The notes beneath the pieces were generated by a model. That model did not search any database, was not told the origin of the DNA, and worked only from the letters and a program-made list of their open reading frames with translations. DNA of 64,000 bases, from NCBI RefSeq assembly GCF_000620105.1, contig NZ_JHVK01000005.1, positions 235,420 through 299,419 on the forward strand. Reading direction: 5' to 3'. Of this stretch, positions 35,566 through 44,539 are shown in pieces (positions within the stretch are counted from its first letter, which is position 1; every line of letters begins with the position of its first letter). Source of the DNA: Microvirgula aerodenitrificans DSM 15089. GTDB lineage: Bacteria; Pseudomonadota; Gammaproteobacteria; Burkholderiales; Aquaspirillaceae. Made by a program: the position numbers and the translations under genes.

Positions 35566-38238
35566 ATGCCAGTAAACACGCTTGCCCATGCCCTTGCCCA
35601 CAGTGCCTGGTTACGAAGAACGCTCGCCGCCGACCCCGAACTGGCTGCCGAACTGCCTGCGCGGCTGCATGCGCCGTTCACCCGGGCGGAAATGAGCGAA
35701 CGCTATGCGGCGTTCGCGGTGGCCGACGAAGCGATGCTGAAGACTGCACTGCGCCGGTTGCGCCGCGCGCTGCTGGCCCGGCTGATTGCACGCGACATGG
35801 AGGGACTGGCCACGCTGGACGAGGTCATGGCGACGATTTCGGACTTCGCGCTGTTTGCGGTCGATACGGCGCTGGCGGCACTGAAGCCGGAACTGGCGCG
35901 CTATGGCCGGCCGATCGGCGACGAGTCCGGCCGCGAGCAGGAAATGATCGTGATCGGCATGGGCAAGCTCGGCGGCGACGAACTGAATGTCAGCTCCGAC
36001 ATCGACCTGATCTTCATCTACCCGGAATCCGGCGAGACCGACGGCGATCGCAAGATCAGCAACCACGAGTACTTCACCCTGCTCGGCAAGAAGCTGATTG
36101 CCGCCCTGTCCGAGCTGACCGCCGACGGCTTCGTGTTCCGCGTCGACATGCGGCTGCGCCCGTATGGCGATTCCGGACCGCTGGTGATGAGCTATGCGGC
36201 GCTGGAAAACTACCTCCTGACCCAGGGCCGCGAATGGGAACGCTATGCGTGGATCAAGGCGCGGGTGATGACCGGCGACGATGCCGTGCTCGCCGACCTC
36301 GCCCGTCCGTTCGTCTATCGCAAGTATCTCGATTACAACGCCTATGGCGCAATGCGCGAGCTGTACAAGCAGATCCAGCGCGAAGTCGCGCGCCGCGACC
36401 TGATCGACAATATCAAGCTCGGCCAGGGCGGCATCCGCGAGATCGAATTCATTGCCCAGGTATTCCAGCTGATCCGGGGCGGGCGCGAGAAAAGCCTGCA
36501 GACCCGCTCGACGCGCGAGGCGCTGGCACGGCTCGGCGACATGCGCCTGCTGGAGCCGGAAGCGGTCACCGAGCTGGCCGACAGCTATGACTTCCTGCGC
36601 CGGCTCGAACACCGGCTGATGTACCTGGACGACCAGCAGACGCAGACCCTGCCGGTCGATCCGGCACAGCGGGCGTGCATCGCCACCAGCATGGACTGTG
36701 CCGACTGGGACGCGTTCGTCGCCCGGCTGAACCGGGTGCGCGCCACCGTGCACCGCCATTTCGAGCAGGTATTCTTCCTGCCGACCGAGGAACATGTCAG
36801 CCACCCGCTGTCCGGCCTGTGGGCCGATATCCAGGAAGACGGTGCAGCAGCGCAGCTCGGCGAGCTCGGCTATGACGATGCCCCCCAGGTGATGCGCAGT
36901 CTGGCCGCCTTCGCCAATTCGCAGCGCTATCGCGACCTGCCGACCAAGAACCGCCAGCGCATCGATGCCCTGATTCCGGCGCTGATCGAGGTCGCCGCCG
37001 GCTGCGACGGCCCGGACACCACGCTGACGCGCATTCTCGGCCTGATCGAGGCCATCAGCCGCCGCTCCAGCTATATCGCGCTGTTGACCGAGTACCCGCA
37101 GACGCTGAAACGGCTGGCCTCGCTGTACTCGGCCAGCCCGTGGGTATCCAACTACCTGACCAAGCATCCGATCCTGCTCGACGAGCTGCTCGACGCGCGG
37201 GTGCTGTATGCCGAACCGGACTGGCCGCAACTGGCGGCCGGACTGGCGCACCAGCTCGACGAGGCGCGCGGCGACGTCGAGGCGCAAATGGATATCCTGC
37301 GCCACTTCCAGCACGCGCAGCAGTTCCGGCTGGTGGCGCAGGATCTGGCCGGCATGTGGCCGCTGGAAGCGCTGTCGGACCAGGTCTCGCTGCTGGCCGA
37401 CACCGTGCTGGCCGCCTGCGTGCGGGCCGCGTGGCTCGATATCGGCAAGCGCCACGTCGAGGTGCCGAAATTCGCCGTTATCGGCTACGGCAAGCTGGGC
37501 GGCAAGGAACTCGGCTACGGCTCCGACCTCGACCTGATCTTCCTGTACGACGATCCGCACCCGGATGCGCCGGACCTGTACGCGCGGCTGGCGCGCAAGC
37601 TGTCGACCTGGCTGACCGCCGCCACCCCGGCCGGCATCCTGTACGACATCGACCTGCGCCTGCGCCCGGACGGTGCAGCCGGGCTGCTGGTCAGCACCGT
37701 CGACGCCTTCGCCAACTACCAGCGCGGCAAGGCGTGGCTGTGGGAACACCAGGCGCTGACGCGCGCCCGCTTCGTCGCCGGGGATGCGGCGGTCGGCGAC
37801 CGCTTCGAGAAAACCCGTTTCGACGTGCTGACTATGACCCGCGACCCGGGCTCGCTGCGGGCCGAAGTGCTGGCCATGCGTGAGCGGATGCGCGAATCCC
37901 ACCCGCCGCGCGACGACGACATCAAGCACGCGCACGGCGGCATTGTCGACGTCGAGTTCATCGTCCAGTACCTGGTGCTCGGCCATGCGTGGCGCTTCCC
38001 GGAGCTGACCGGCAACCTCGGCAATATCGCCCTGCTCGGCCTGGCCGCCAATGCCGGCCTGATCGACCACGAGCTGGCGAAACAGGCTCAGGATGCCTAC
38101 CGCCACTACCGGCGCCTGCAGCACGCGCTGCGGCTGCAGGAAGGCCGCAAGGTCATGCCCGATGCGGCACTGCTGGTGCACTACGCCCAGGTAACGCGGC
38201 TGTGGGAGCAGGTGATGCAGCCCGGCCCCGGCGACTGA
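35566..38238 (+). CDS. glnE: Glutamine synthetase adenylyltransferase/deadenylase
   Basis: 890 residues, bifunctional enzyme that adds or removes AMP on glutamine synthetase in response to PII. Two nucleotidyltransferase centres are plain: GMGKLGGDELNVSSDIDL (~128-145) and GYGKLGGKELGYGSDLDL (~643-660), each followed by helical glnE domains with IREIEF or IVDVEFIVQ. It is slightly shorter than the E. coli protein (~945). The start at 35566 leaves 58 bp to divergent yhdP; an upstream reading is Arg-rich and unlike GlnE. Confidence 0.96.
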   Translation: MPVNTLAHALAHSAWLRRTLAADPELAAELPARLHAPFTRAEMSERYAAFAVADEAMLKTALRRLRRALLARLIARDMEGLATLDEVMATISDFALFAVDTALAALKPELARYGRPIGDESGREQEMIVIGMGKLGGDELNVSSDIDLIFIYPESGETDGDRKISNHEYFTLLGKKLIAALSELTADGFVFRVDMRLRPYGDSGPLVMSYAALENYLLTQGREWERYAWIKARVMTGDDAVLADLARPFVYRKYLDYNAYGAMRELYKQIQREVARRDLIDNIKLGQGGIREIEFIAQVFQLIRGGREKSLQTRSTREALARLGDMRLLEPEAVTELADSYDFLRRLEHRLMYLDDQQTQTLPVDPAQRACIATSMDCADWDAFVARLNRVRATVHRHFEQVFFLPTEEHVSHPLSGLWADIQEDGAAAQLGELGYDDAPQVMRSLAAFANSQRYRDLPTKNRQRIDALIPALIEVAAGCDGPDTTLTRILGLIEAISRRSSYIALLTEYPQTLKRLASLYSASPWVSNYLTKHPILLDELLDARVLYAEPDWPQLAAGLAHQLDEARGDVEAQMDILRHFQHAQQFRLVAQDLAGMWPLEALSDQVSLLADTVLAACVRAAWLDIGKRHVEVPKFAVIGYGKLGGKELGYGSDLDLIFLYDDPHPDAPDLYARLARKLSTWLTAATPAGILYDIDLRLRPDGAAGLLVSTVDAFANYQRGKAWLWEHQALTRARFVAGDAAVGDRFEKTRFDVLTMTRDPGSLRAEVLAMRERMRESHPPRDDDIKHAHGGIVDVEFIVQYLVLGHAWRFPELTGNLGNIALLGLAANAGLIDHELAKQAQDAYRHYRRLQHALRLQEGRKVMPDAALLVHYAQVTRLWEQVMQPGPGD

Positions 38239-38256
38239 CTGCCGGTCGCCGGCGAC

Positions 38257-40185
38257 TCAGAGCCGGAAAGCGGCGATCGCGTCGCGCAGGTCGTCGGCGA
38301 GCTTTTCCATGTCCTGCGCCGAGTGTGCCAGCGCCTGCAGCGCGCCGTTGTTCTCGACGTCCATGCTGGCCAGATGCTCGACGTTGCCGGCGATCTGCCC
38401 GGTCGCGCTGCACTGCTCGGTCAGCGCGGCCGAGATGTCGGCCACTGCGCCGACCACGGTCAGGGTCGCCTCGCGCACGCCGGCCATGCTGGCGCCGGCG
38501 GCATTCGCCAGCTCGACGCAATCGCTGACCTGGCGGTTACCGCTTTCCATTTCTTCCATCGCCCGCCGGGTGCGGGTCTGGATGTCGCCGATCATGCGTC
38601 CGATCTCGGCCGCCGAACTGGACGTGCGCTCGGCCAGCTTGCGCACCTCGTCCGCCACCACGGCAAAGCCGCGGCCGGCCTCGCCGGCCCGCGCCGCCTC
38701 GATCGCTGCATTCAGCGCCAGCAGATTGGTCTGGTCGGCAATGTCGCCGATCACGCCGATAATGCGGGAAATTTCCTCCGAACTGCCCGACAGCTCGGCA
38801 ATGGTGCCGGCCGAGCGACTGACCGAATCGGCGCTGGTACGCATGCCCGCAACCGTGCGTTCGACCACATTGCCGCTGTCGACGGTCTGCTGACCGGCAT
38901 CGCCGGCCTTCTGGTGGGCGAGGCCGGCATTGTTGGCCACTGCCGCCGCGCTGGCATTGATCTGCTGCAGCGCCAGGGCCAGGTCGGCGGTGATGTCACT
39001 CTGCCGGGTGACCCGGCCGGACACATCGGACGAGGTCGCCGCCAGCCGGGCGGCATTGTCCGCCACCCGCCCCGCCAGTCCATTGATGGTGCCGACCATC
39101 CGCTTCAGTGACGACTGCATGTCGGCAATGGCGCCCAGCAGGCTGTCCGGCCGCGCCGGCGGCACGATGGCCCCCAAGTTGCCGCCGGCGATATCGTGGG
39201 CGATGGAGATCGCCAGCTCCGGCTCGCCGCCAAGCGGCACCAGCACCATCCGGTTCAGCTGCCAGTACAGCAGTATCGCCAGCAGCACGGCCAGCAGCAG
39301 GCCGACGCCGACCACCGGCAGCACGATATCCAGTTTCATGGCCCGTGCCTGCTCGAGCGGAAACGCCATCAGCACCGAATAGCTCCACGGCGCAAAGTCC
39401 CGCTTCGACACCTGCCAGCCATCACTGTTCTGCTGGATCGCCCTGACCGTGCCCTCGTCGCTGCTGGAAGAATGGAAGCGGATGCGGTCACGGTCATCGA
39501 TCAGCGCGACCACGCCATGATCGAGAATGCCGGCGGCGGCGATCGCATCGCCCAGCACTTTCAGGTCGGCCTTGTAACCGACATACCAGGCGCCGATGAC
39601 CTCGCCGGCCGCATTGTGGATCGGCTCGTAGCCGGTGATGAACGGATTGCCGAGAATGTCGACCTGGCCATAGAAAGCCTTGCCCTGCTTCAGATCGGCA
39701 ATGGCACGCCCCTTCGGGTCGAGCAGCGTGCCGATGGCCCGGCTGCCGTCGGGCTTTTTCACATTGGTGGAGATGCGGACGAAATCGTCGCCCCGGCGGA
39801 CGAACAGGGTGGCGGTCCCGCCCATGATGCCGGTCACGCCATCGACCAGCTCGAAACGGCTGGCCTGCCCTGCCGCACCAAGCTGCAGGTCGGGGACGGA
39901 CTGGCCGGATACGGTCACCACCGGGCCGGCGGCAGCCGGGCCGAGGGCCTGACCACGCATCATCAGCAGCCGCATCGAGGCCTTGACCTCGGCCATCATC
40001 AACTGGTCGATGACCGTCAGTGAGTCGATGACCGTCTGTCCCTGCCTGGCGGTTTCCTGCTGGATGGCGCCATCGATGCGTTTCGATTCCAGATAGGCCA
40101 TGGCGCCGGCAGTGATCGCCAGCAGCAGGCAGGCCAGGCCGAGAACGGGGAGCAGAACGCGGGTTCTGAAGCTGAGTCGGGACAT
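38257..40185 (-). CDS. Methyl-accepting chemotaxis protein with Cache sensor
   Basis: 642 residues. TM1 at ~10-31; periplasmic Cache_3/Cache_2-type domain to ~275 ([46 protein letters not shown]); TM2 at ~283-310; a HAMP-like linker; then the cytoplasmic signalling hairpin with [20 protein letters not shown] and the CheA/CheW tip. AGGAATCAAC precedes the ATG. This sensor class often binds small carboxylates, but the ligand is unknown. It converges on glnE. Confidence 0.93.
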   Translation of the reverse strand: MSRLSFRTRVLLPVLGLACLLLAITAGAMAYLESKRIDGAIQQETARQGQTVIDSLTVIDQLMMAEVKASMRLLMMRGQALGPAAAGPVVTVSGQSVPDLQLGAAGQASRFELVDGVTGIMGGTATLFVRRGDDFVRISTNVKKPDGSRAIGTLLDPKGRAIADLKQGKAFYGQVDILGNPFITGYEPIHNAAGEVIGAWYVGYKADLKVLGDAIAAAGILDHGVVALIDDRDRIRFHSSSSDEGTVRAIQQNSDGWQVSKRDFAPWSYSVLMAFPLEQARAMKLDIVLPVVGVGLLLAVLLAILLYWQLNRMVLVPLGGEPELAISIAHDIAGGNLGAIVPPARPDSLLGAIADMQSSLKRMVGTINGLAGRVADNAARLAATSSDVSGRVTRQSDITADLALALQQINASAAAVANNAGLAHQKAGDAGQQTVDSGNVVERTVAGMRTSADSVSRSAGTIAELSGSSEEISRIIGVIGDIADQTNLLALNAAIEAARAGEAGRGFAVVADEVRKLAERTSSSAAEIGRMIGDIQTRTRRAMEEMESGNRQVSDCVELANAAGASMAGVREATLTVVGAVADISAALTEQCSATGQIAGNVEHLASMDVENNGALQALAHSAQDMEKLADDLRDAIAAFRL

Positions 40186-40394
40186 GTTGATTCCTGGGGG
40201 GTGACAGACGCAGTGCTGCCGTTACTTGAGACGCACTTCCAGCACGAGAAACCCCCGGCCAGACATAGCCATAGTCGCTATCGACTAATTATCAACTAAC
40301 TTTATGACAAAAACCGGTCTCCGCAGCACGGGCGAAACCGCTACACTCGCGCCCTGCCCGGGCACCCCGCCCATCCCCCCGAACGGAGATCCCC

Positions 40395-41333
40395 ATGGCT
40401 GGAGCCAGCCTGCTTGCCCTGCTTGACGATATTGCTTCCATTCTTGATGACGTCGCCGTCATGACCAAGGTTGCCGCCAAGAAAACCGCCGGCGTGCTTG
40501 GCGACGACCTGGCCCTGAACGCCGAACAGGTTTCCGGTGTCCGCAGCGAGCGGGAATTGCCGGTGGTCTGGGCGGTGGCCGTCGGTTCGCTGAAGAACAA
40601 GGCGATCCTGGTGCCGGCCGCCCTGGCGATCAGCGCCTTCGCCCCGTGGGCCGTCACACCGCTGCTGATGCTCGGCGGACTGTACCTGTGCTTGGAAGGA
40701 GTGGAAAAACTGGCACACAAATGGCTGCACAGCGCGGACGACACGGCCCGCCAGCATGCCGAGCAGCTTGCCGCCGTGGCTGATGAGCAGGTCGACCTCG
40801 CCGCCTTCGAGGCCGACAAGATCAAGGGCGCCATCCGCACCGACTTCGTGCTGTCGGCGGAAATCATCGTCATTGCGCTCGGCACCGTGGCCGACAAGCC
40901 GCTGACCAGCCAGTTGAGCGTGCTGGTGGCGATTGCGCTGGTCATGACCGTCGGCGTCTACGGCCTGGTGGCCGCCATCGTCAAGATGGACGACCTCGGC
41001 CAGCACCTGCTGGACAAGACCGGCGCCGTGGCCCGGGCGATCGGTCGCGGCCTGCTGCTGGCCGCGCCGAAACTGATGAAAGCGCTGACGGTGATCGGCA
41101 CCGTGGCCATGTTCATGGTCGGTGGCGGCATCCTGACCCACGGCATCGGCCCGCTGCACCACGCCATTGCCGAAGCCGGCACCACGGTCGCTGCCGTCGC
41201 CGGCATCGGTCCGCTGCTCGGCATCGGCGTACCGCTGCTGCTCGATGTCGTCACCGGCATCGTCGCCGGTGGTCTGACCCTGCTGGTCGTCGAAGCGTTC
41301 GGCAAGCTCCGCGCCCGCCTGTCCGCAGCCTGA
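40395..41333 (+). CDS. DUF808 family inner-membrane protein (YedI-like)
   Basis: 312 residues beginning [41 protein letters not shown], the hallmark of the DUF808/YedI family, followed by several TM helices ([25 protein letters not shown] and four more). Function unknown in all members. GGAG lies ahead of the start. A single-gene unit; it converges with the DUF418 gene. Confidence 0.92.
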   Translation: MAGASLLALLDDIASILDDVAVMTKVAAKKTAGVLGDDLALNAEQVSGVRSERELPVVWAVAVGSLKNKAILVPAALAISAFAPWAVTPLLMLGGLYLCLEGVEKLAHKWLHSADDTARQHAEQLAAVADEQVDLAAFEADKIKGAIRTDFVLSAEIIVIALGTVADKPLTSQLSVLVAIALVMTVGVYGLVAAIVKMDDLGQHLLDKTGAVARAIGRGLLLAAPKLMKALTVIGTVAMFMVGGGILTHGIGPLHHAIAEAGTTVAAVAGIGPLLGIGVPLLLDVVTGIVAGGLTLLVVEAFGKLRARLSAA

Positions 41334-41334
41334 G

Positions 41335-42522
41335 TCAGTCCCTGCGCCAGCGCGGCCAGGCCGCATGCGTGACGGCGCGCAACAGCCATTCGGCCGGCCC
41401 GTAACCGTGCCGCGTCAGCCACCAGGCGCTGACGCGGAGCTGGATGGCGAACAGCGCAAGGGCGATCAGCAGTGTCTGCCACGGCGCCAGCCGGCCGATC
41501 AGTCCCAGCCCGTAACCGGTGAACAGCAAGGCGCAGACCAGCGACTGCAGCAGGTAATTCGACAGCGCCATGCGGCCGGCCGGTGCCAGCGCCGCGGCCA
41601 GTGCACCGCCAGCAGCGCTGCGGAACCCGCGCAGCGCCAGCCCGACATAGGCGCCGGTCAGCAGGGGGGCGCTGAGCAGGCCGACCGCCATGCCCAGCAC
41701 CCCGAGCGCCGATGCCCGACAGAACACGGCCGCATACGCATAGACCACCGCACCGGCCAGGCCGAGCGGCAGACCGATGGCGACCAGTCGCCCGGCCGGC
41801 ACCTGCCGCGCCCCGTCGGCCAGCAGCCGGCGCCGGCCGGCTGCCAGCCCGAACAGGAACATGGCCAGTGTGCCCGGCGCCTGCAGCAGCACCAGCCCGG
41901 GCCACACGACGCCGGTCAGGTCCTGCCAGCGCCAGGCGATGATCGTGGCCGGCGTCCCGCGGTAGGCGGCCAGTGCCTGCCCGGCCTGCTGCTGCACCAG
42001 CGCCGGATCGACGCCATCGCCGAACACCAGCATCAAGCCGCCCAGGGCGCCCCAGACCAGCCCCGACACGATAATGCAGGCCACGCCGAAGCGGACCGCC
42101 CCGGCCGGCGTCCAGTTTCGCCAGGCAAGCAGCAGCAGGCCGAGCAGCGCATACAGCAGCAGAATGTCGCCCACGTACAGCAGCAGCGCATGCAGCAGGC
42201 CGAGCAGCGCCAGCCCGGCCAGCCGGCGGCAGAAGCGCGGCACGAAGGCGCGACCGGCACGCTGCGCCGAGTCGATCTGCAGGGTGAAGCTGTAGCCGAA
42301 CAGGAATGAGAACAGCAGATAGAACTTGGTCTCGAACAGCAGGGCCACGGCCAGTTGCACCGCGCGGTCCAGCGGCCGGTCGAAGACCGGGTCCGGCATG
42401 CCGCTGCCGTAATAGCTGGAAGCGAACACGCCGATATTGACGACCAGAATGCCCAGCAGGGCGAAGCCGCGCAGCGCGTCGACTTCGGCCAGCCGCGGCG
42501 GCGGGGAAGGTATTGGCATCAT
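41335..42522 (-). CDS. DUF418 domain membrane protein
   Basis: 395 residues from 42522 (an ATG at 42519 is equally possible). The opening RLAEVDALRGFALLGILVVNI and the C-terminal NYLLQSLVCALLFTGYGLGLIGRL region define the YeiB/DUF418 family of multi-TM proteins related to acyltransferases. The usual function is unknown; a role in modifying or moving an envelope metabolite is possible. It lies 23 bp after the TetR gene, whose product may control it. Confidence 0.88.
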   Translation of the reverse strand: MMPIPSPPPRLAEVDALRGFALLGILVVNIGVFASSYYGSGMPDPVFDRPLDRAVQLAVALLFETKFYLLFSFLFGYSFTLQIDSAQRAGRAFVPRFCRRLAGLALLGLLHALLLYVGDILLLYALLGLLLLAWRNWTPAGAVRFGVACIIVSGLVWGALGGLMLVFGDGVDPALVQQQAGQALAAYRGTPATIIAWRWQDLTGVVWPGLVLLQAPGTLAMFLFGLAAGRRRLLADGARQVPAGRLVAIGLPLGLAGAVVYAYAAVFCRASALGVLGMAVGLLSAPLLTGAYVGLALRGFRSAAGGALAAALAPAGRMALSNYLLQSLVCALLFTGYGLGLIGRLAPWQTLLIALALFAIQLRVSAWWLTRHGYGPAEWLLRAVTHAAWPRWRRD

Positions 42523-42545
42523 GTCGCAGGTCCGGTCATGCGGGC

Positions 42546-43148
42546 TCACGCCGCTTCGCCGCGCAGGAAGTGAAGAATCGAGGCTCGCAGCCGCGCGCGG
42601 GCGACCCCGGCATCGAAAGCCGGGTCGATGACGGCACGGTCGAAGTAACCGTCCAGCAGCATCAGGACCCAGTCCACGGCGGCAGCGATATCCAGGCCGG
42701 CCGCCAGTTGTCCCTGCGCCTGCGCCCACTCCAGCAACCCGGCCAGCGCCGTGCGCCGGACGGCCTCGTTGCGTGCCGCACACGCCATCATCGCCGGATT
42801 GCGCACCGCCTCGGCCACCACTTCCAGCGTGATCCGGACCTGGATCGGATCGGTCGCCAGCGCCAGCGAGGCGTCGATGCGCGCCATCAGCGCCGCGATG
42901 GCGTCGGTTTCCCCGTCTGCCCGCGCAAAACGGGCGGCGGTCTCGCGGCCATCCTCGTCAACGATGGCGGCGATGATGTCATCCTTGCCGGCAAAGTAAT
43001 GGAAGACATTGCCGGGGCTCATGCCCGCTTCGGCGCAGATTTCCGCGGTCCGGGTCTGATGAAAACCACGTCGGGCAAAACACAGGACTGCGGCGTCGAG
43101 AATCTGTCTTCGTCTGGCCTCGTGCTTTTCCGGATCGACTGTGCGCAT
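42546..43148 (-). CDS. TetR-family transcriptional regulator
   Basis: 200 residues. The N-terminal helix-turn-helix is canonical: ILDAAVLCFARRGFHQTRTAEICAEAGMSPGNVFHYFAGKDDI (~16-58), followed by an all-helical ligand domain containing an AAAVDWVLMLLDGYFDRAVIDP segment. It is followed by the DUF418 gene in the same direction, and a palindromic operator overlaps its promoter, pointing to autorepression. Confidence 0.93.
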   Translation of the reverse strand: MRTVDPEKHEARRRQILDAAVLCFARRGFHQTRTAEICAEAGMSPGNVFHYFAGKDDIIAAIVDEDGRETAARFARADGETDAIAALMARIDASLALATDPIQVRITLEVVAEAVRNPAMMACAARNEAVRRTALAGLLEWAQAQGQLAAGLDIAAAVDWVLMLLDGYFDRAVIDPAFDAGVARARLRASILHFLRGEAA

Positions 43149-43174
43149 GGCGGTTCCCGCTGGATAATTAATAG

Positions 43175-43192
43175 ATTGACTGGTCGATCAAT
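43175..43192. promoter_or_regulatory. Palindromic operator upstream of tetR
   Basis: ATTGA-N8-TCAAT (with TTGACTGGTCGATCAA at the centre) lies 27-44 bp before the TetR start, next to AT-rich TAATTA elements that can form a -10 region on the minus strand. The position is right for autorepression. Confidence 0.55.
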
Positions 43193-43324
43193 TAAACACC
43201 CGGACCGGCTGACCGTCAAGCCGGCCGGGCCGGCCATCCTGCTCCCGCGCAATCTGGTCTACGGTAATACCAGGGGGCCGCCCTTCCACCGCGCGCCCCC
43301 TTCCCCCGCTCCGGAAAGACCACC

Positions 43325-44428
43325 ATGACCATCAATCTGCTGGGCACCCTGTCACAGGCACTGGACGGCCATTTCGCCGACATGGCCGCCACCGCGGTGG
43401 CGGATACGCAGGGCAGCACCCGGCGTGCCATCGACGCCGTCGTCCCGGTGCTGCTGGGCGGGCTGGTGCGACTGGGGACCGGCCCCGCGGGCGCGGGCGC
43501 TGTCATCGACCTGCTGCAGCGCACCGACCCCGGTCCCGGCACCAGCGAACTGCCGCAGGGTATCGATACCGGCACCCTGATGACGACCGGGCGCACCCTG
43601 CTGTCGTCGCTGTTCGGCGAGCGGCTTGGCGCTATCACCGAAGCTCTCGCCGCACGGCACAGTCTCGCCACCTCGACCGTAGGCGGCGTGCTGGCGCTGG
43701 CGGCGCCGCTGCTGTCCGGCAAGCTGAAGGCCCTGATTGCCGAACGGCAACTGGATGCGGCCGGGCTCGGCCAGTTGCTGGCCGAACAGAAACCGTCGCT
43801 TGCCGGCGCGCTGCCGGCCGGCCTGCCCGGCCTCCTGGGCCTCGATGGCCTGACGGCCAGCGCCGGCACCACCGCAGCCGATGCCAGTGAGCGCATCCAC
43901 GCCATCGCGCCCGATCTTCCGCCGGACAGCCCGCCGCCGACACTGCTGCGCCGCTGGCTGCCATGGATCATTGTCCTGCTGGTGCTGCTGATGGCACTGA
44001 CCCAGTTGCGCCAGTGCGGAACCGGCACGACAGCCATCGGCATCGTACCCCCGCCCGCGGCACCGGCACAGCCGCCTGCCGCCCCGGCCAGCACCATGCC
44101 GCAGGCCGCCGCCCGCCCCGCCCCGGTCCGGCTCTACTTCGATGTCGCCTCGGTCAGCGTGCCGGATGACAGCGAGCTGCAACTGCAGGCCGTCATCGAC
44201 TACGCCACGGCCCACCCGGATGCCCGGATCGCGATTTCCGGCTTCCACGACAAGACCGGCAACAGCGACCGGAATGCGGCGCTGGCCAGGGATCGCGCCA
44301 AATCGGTCAAGGCGGTTCTGGTGCTGGCCGGCATCGCGGAAGAACGTATCGATCTGGAAAAACCGCTCGAATCGACCGGCTACACCAGCGACAGGGAAGC
44401 CCGCCGCGTCGAAGTCACCGTCAGGTAG
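43325..44428 (+). CDS. DUF937-OmpA fusion protein
   Basis: 367 residues: an N-terminal DUF937 helical domain (~1-150), a Pro-rich linker, one TM helix (WLPWIIVLLVLLMALTQL, ~215-232), a Pro/Ala spacer and a C-terminal OmpA peptidoglycan-binding domain (~285-367) with the ISGFHDKTGNSDRNAALARDRA motif. The order implies DUF937 in the cytoplasm and OmpA in the periplasm on the cell wall. Such fusions are known, but their role is not. A hairpin follows the stop. Confidence 0.85.
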   Translation: MTINLLGTLSQALDGHFADMAATAVADTQGSTRRAIDAVVPVLLGGLVRLGTGPAGAGAVIDLLQRTDPGPGTSELPQGIDTGTLMTTGRTLLSSLFGERLGAITEALAARHSLATSTVGGVLALAAPLLSGKLKALIAERQLDAAGLGQLLAEQKPSLAGALPAGLPGLLGLDGLTASAGTTAADASERIHAIAPDLPPDSPPPTLLRRWLPWIIVLLVLLMALTQLRQCGTGTTAIGIVPPPAAPAQPPAAPASTMPQAAARPAPVRLYFDVASVSVPDDSELQLQAVIDYATAHPDARIAISGFHDKTGNSDRNAALARDRAKSVKAVLVLAGIAEERIDLEKPLESTGYTSDREARRVEVTVR

Positions 44429-44436
44429 GCGGTCTT

Positions 44437-44456
44437 TCATTGCGCTGGCGCAATGA
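44437..44456 (+). terminator. Hairpin between the DUF937-OmpA gene and mgtA
   Basis: A 9-bp stem (CATTGCGC with flanking T/A) and a 2-base loop, 9 bp after the stop. There is no U-tract, so termination is likely but not certain; it could also belong to an mgtA leader. Confidence 0.5.
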
Positions 44457-44539
44457 GCCCCCACCCGGGCAAGGCGTACCGTCATGGTGGTCCCCGCGCC
44501 GGCCCCGGCCGGCGACAGCGGGCCCGGACGGGAGAACGC

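Noticed and set aside
40255..40300. A sigma-28 promoter upstream of the chemoreceptor gene
   Set aside because: The expected TAAA and GCCGATAA elements are not present at the right spacing.
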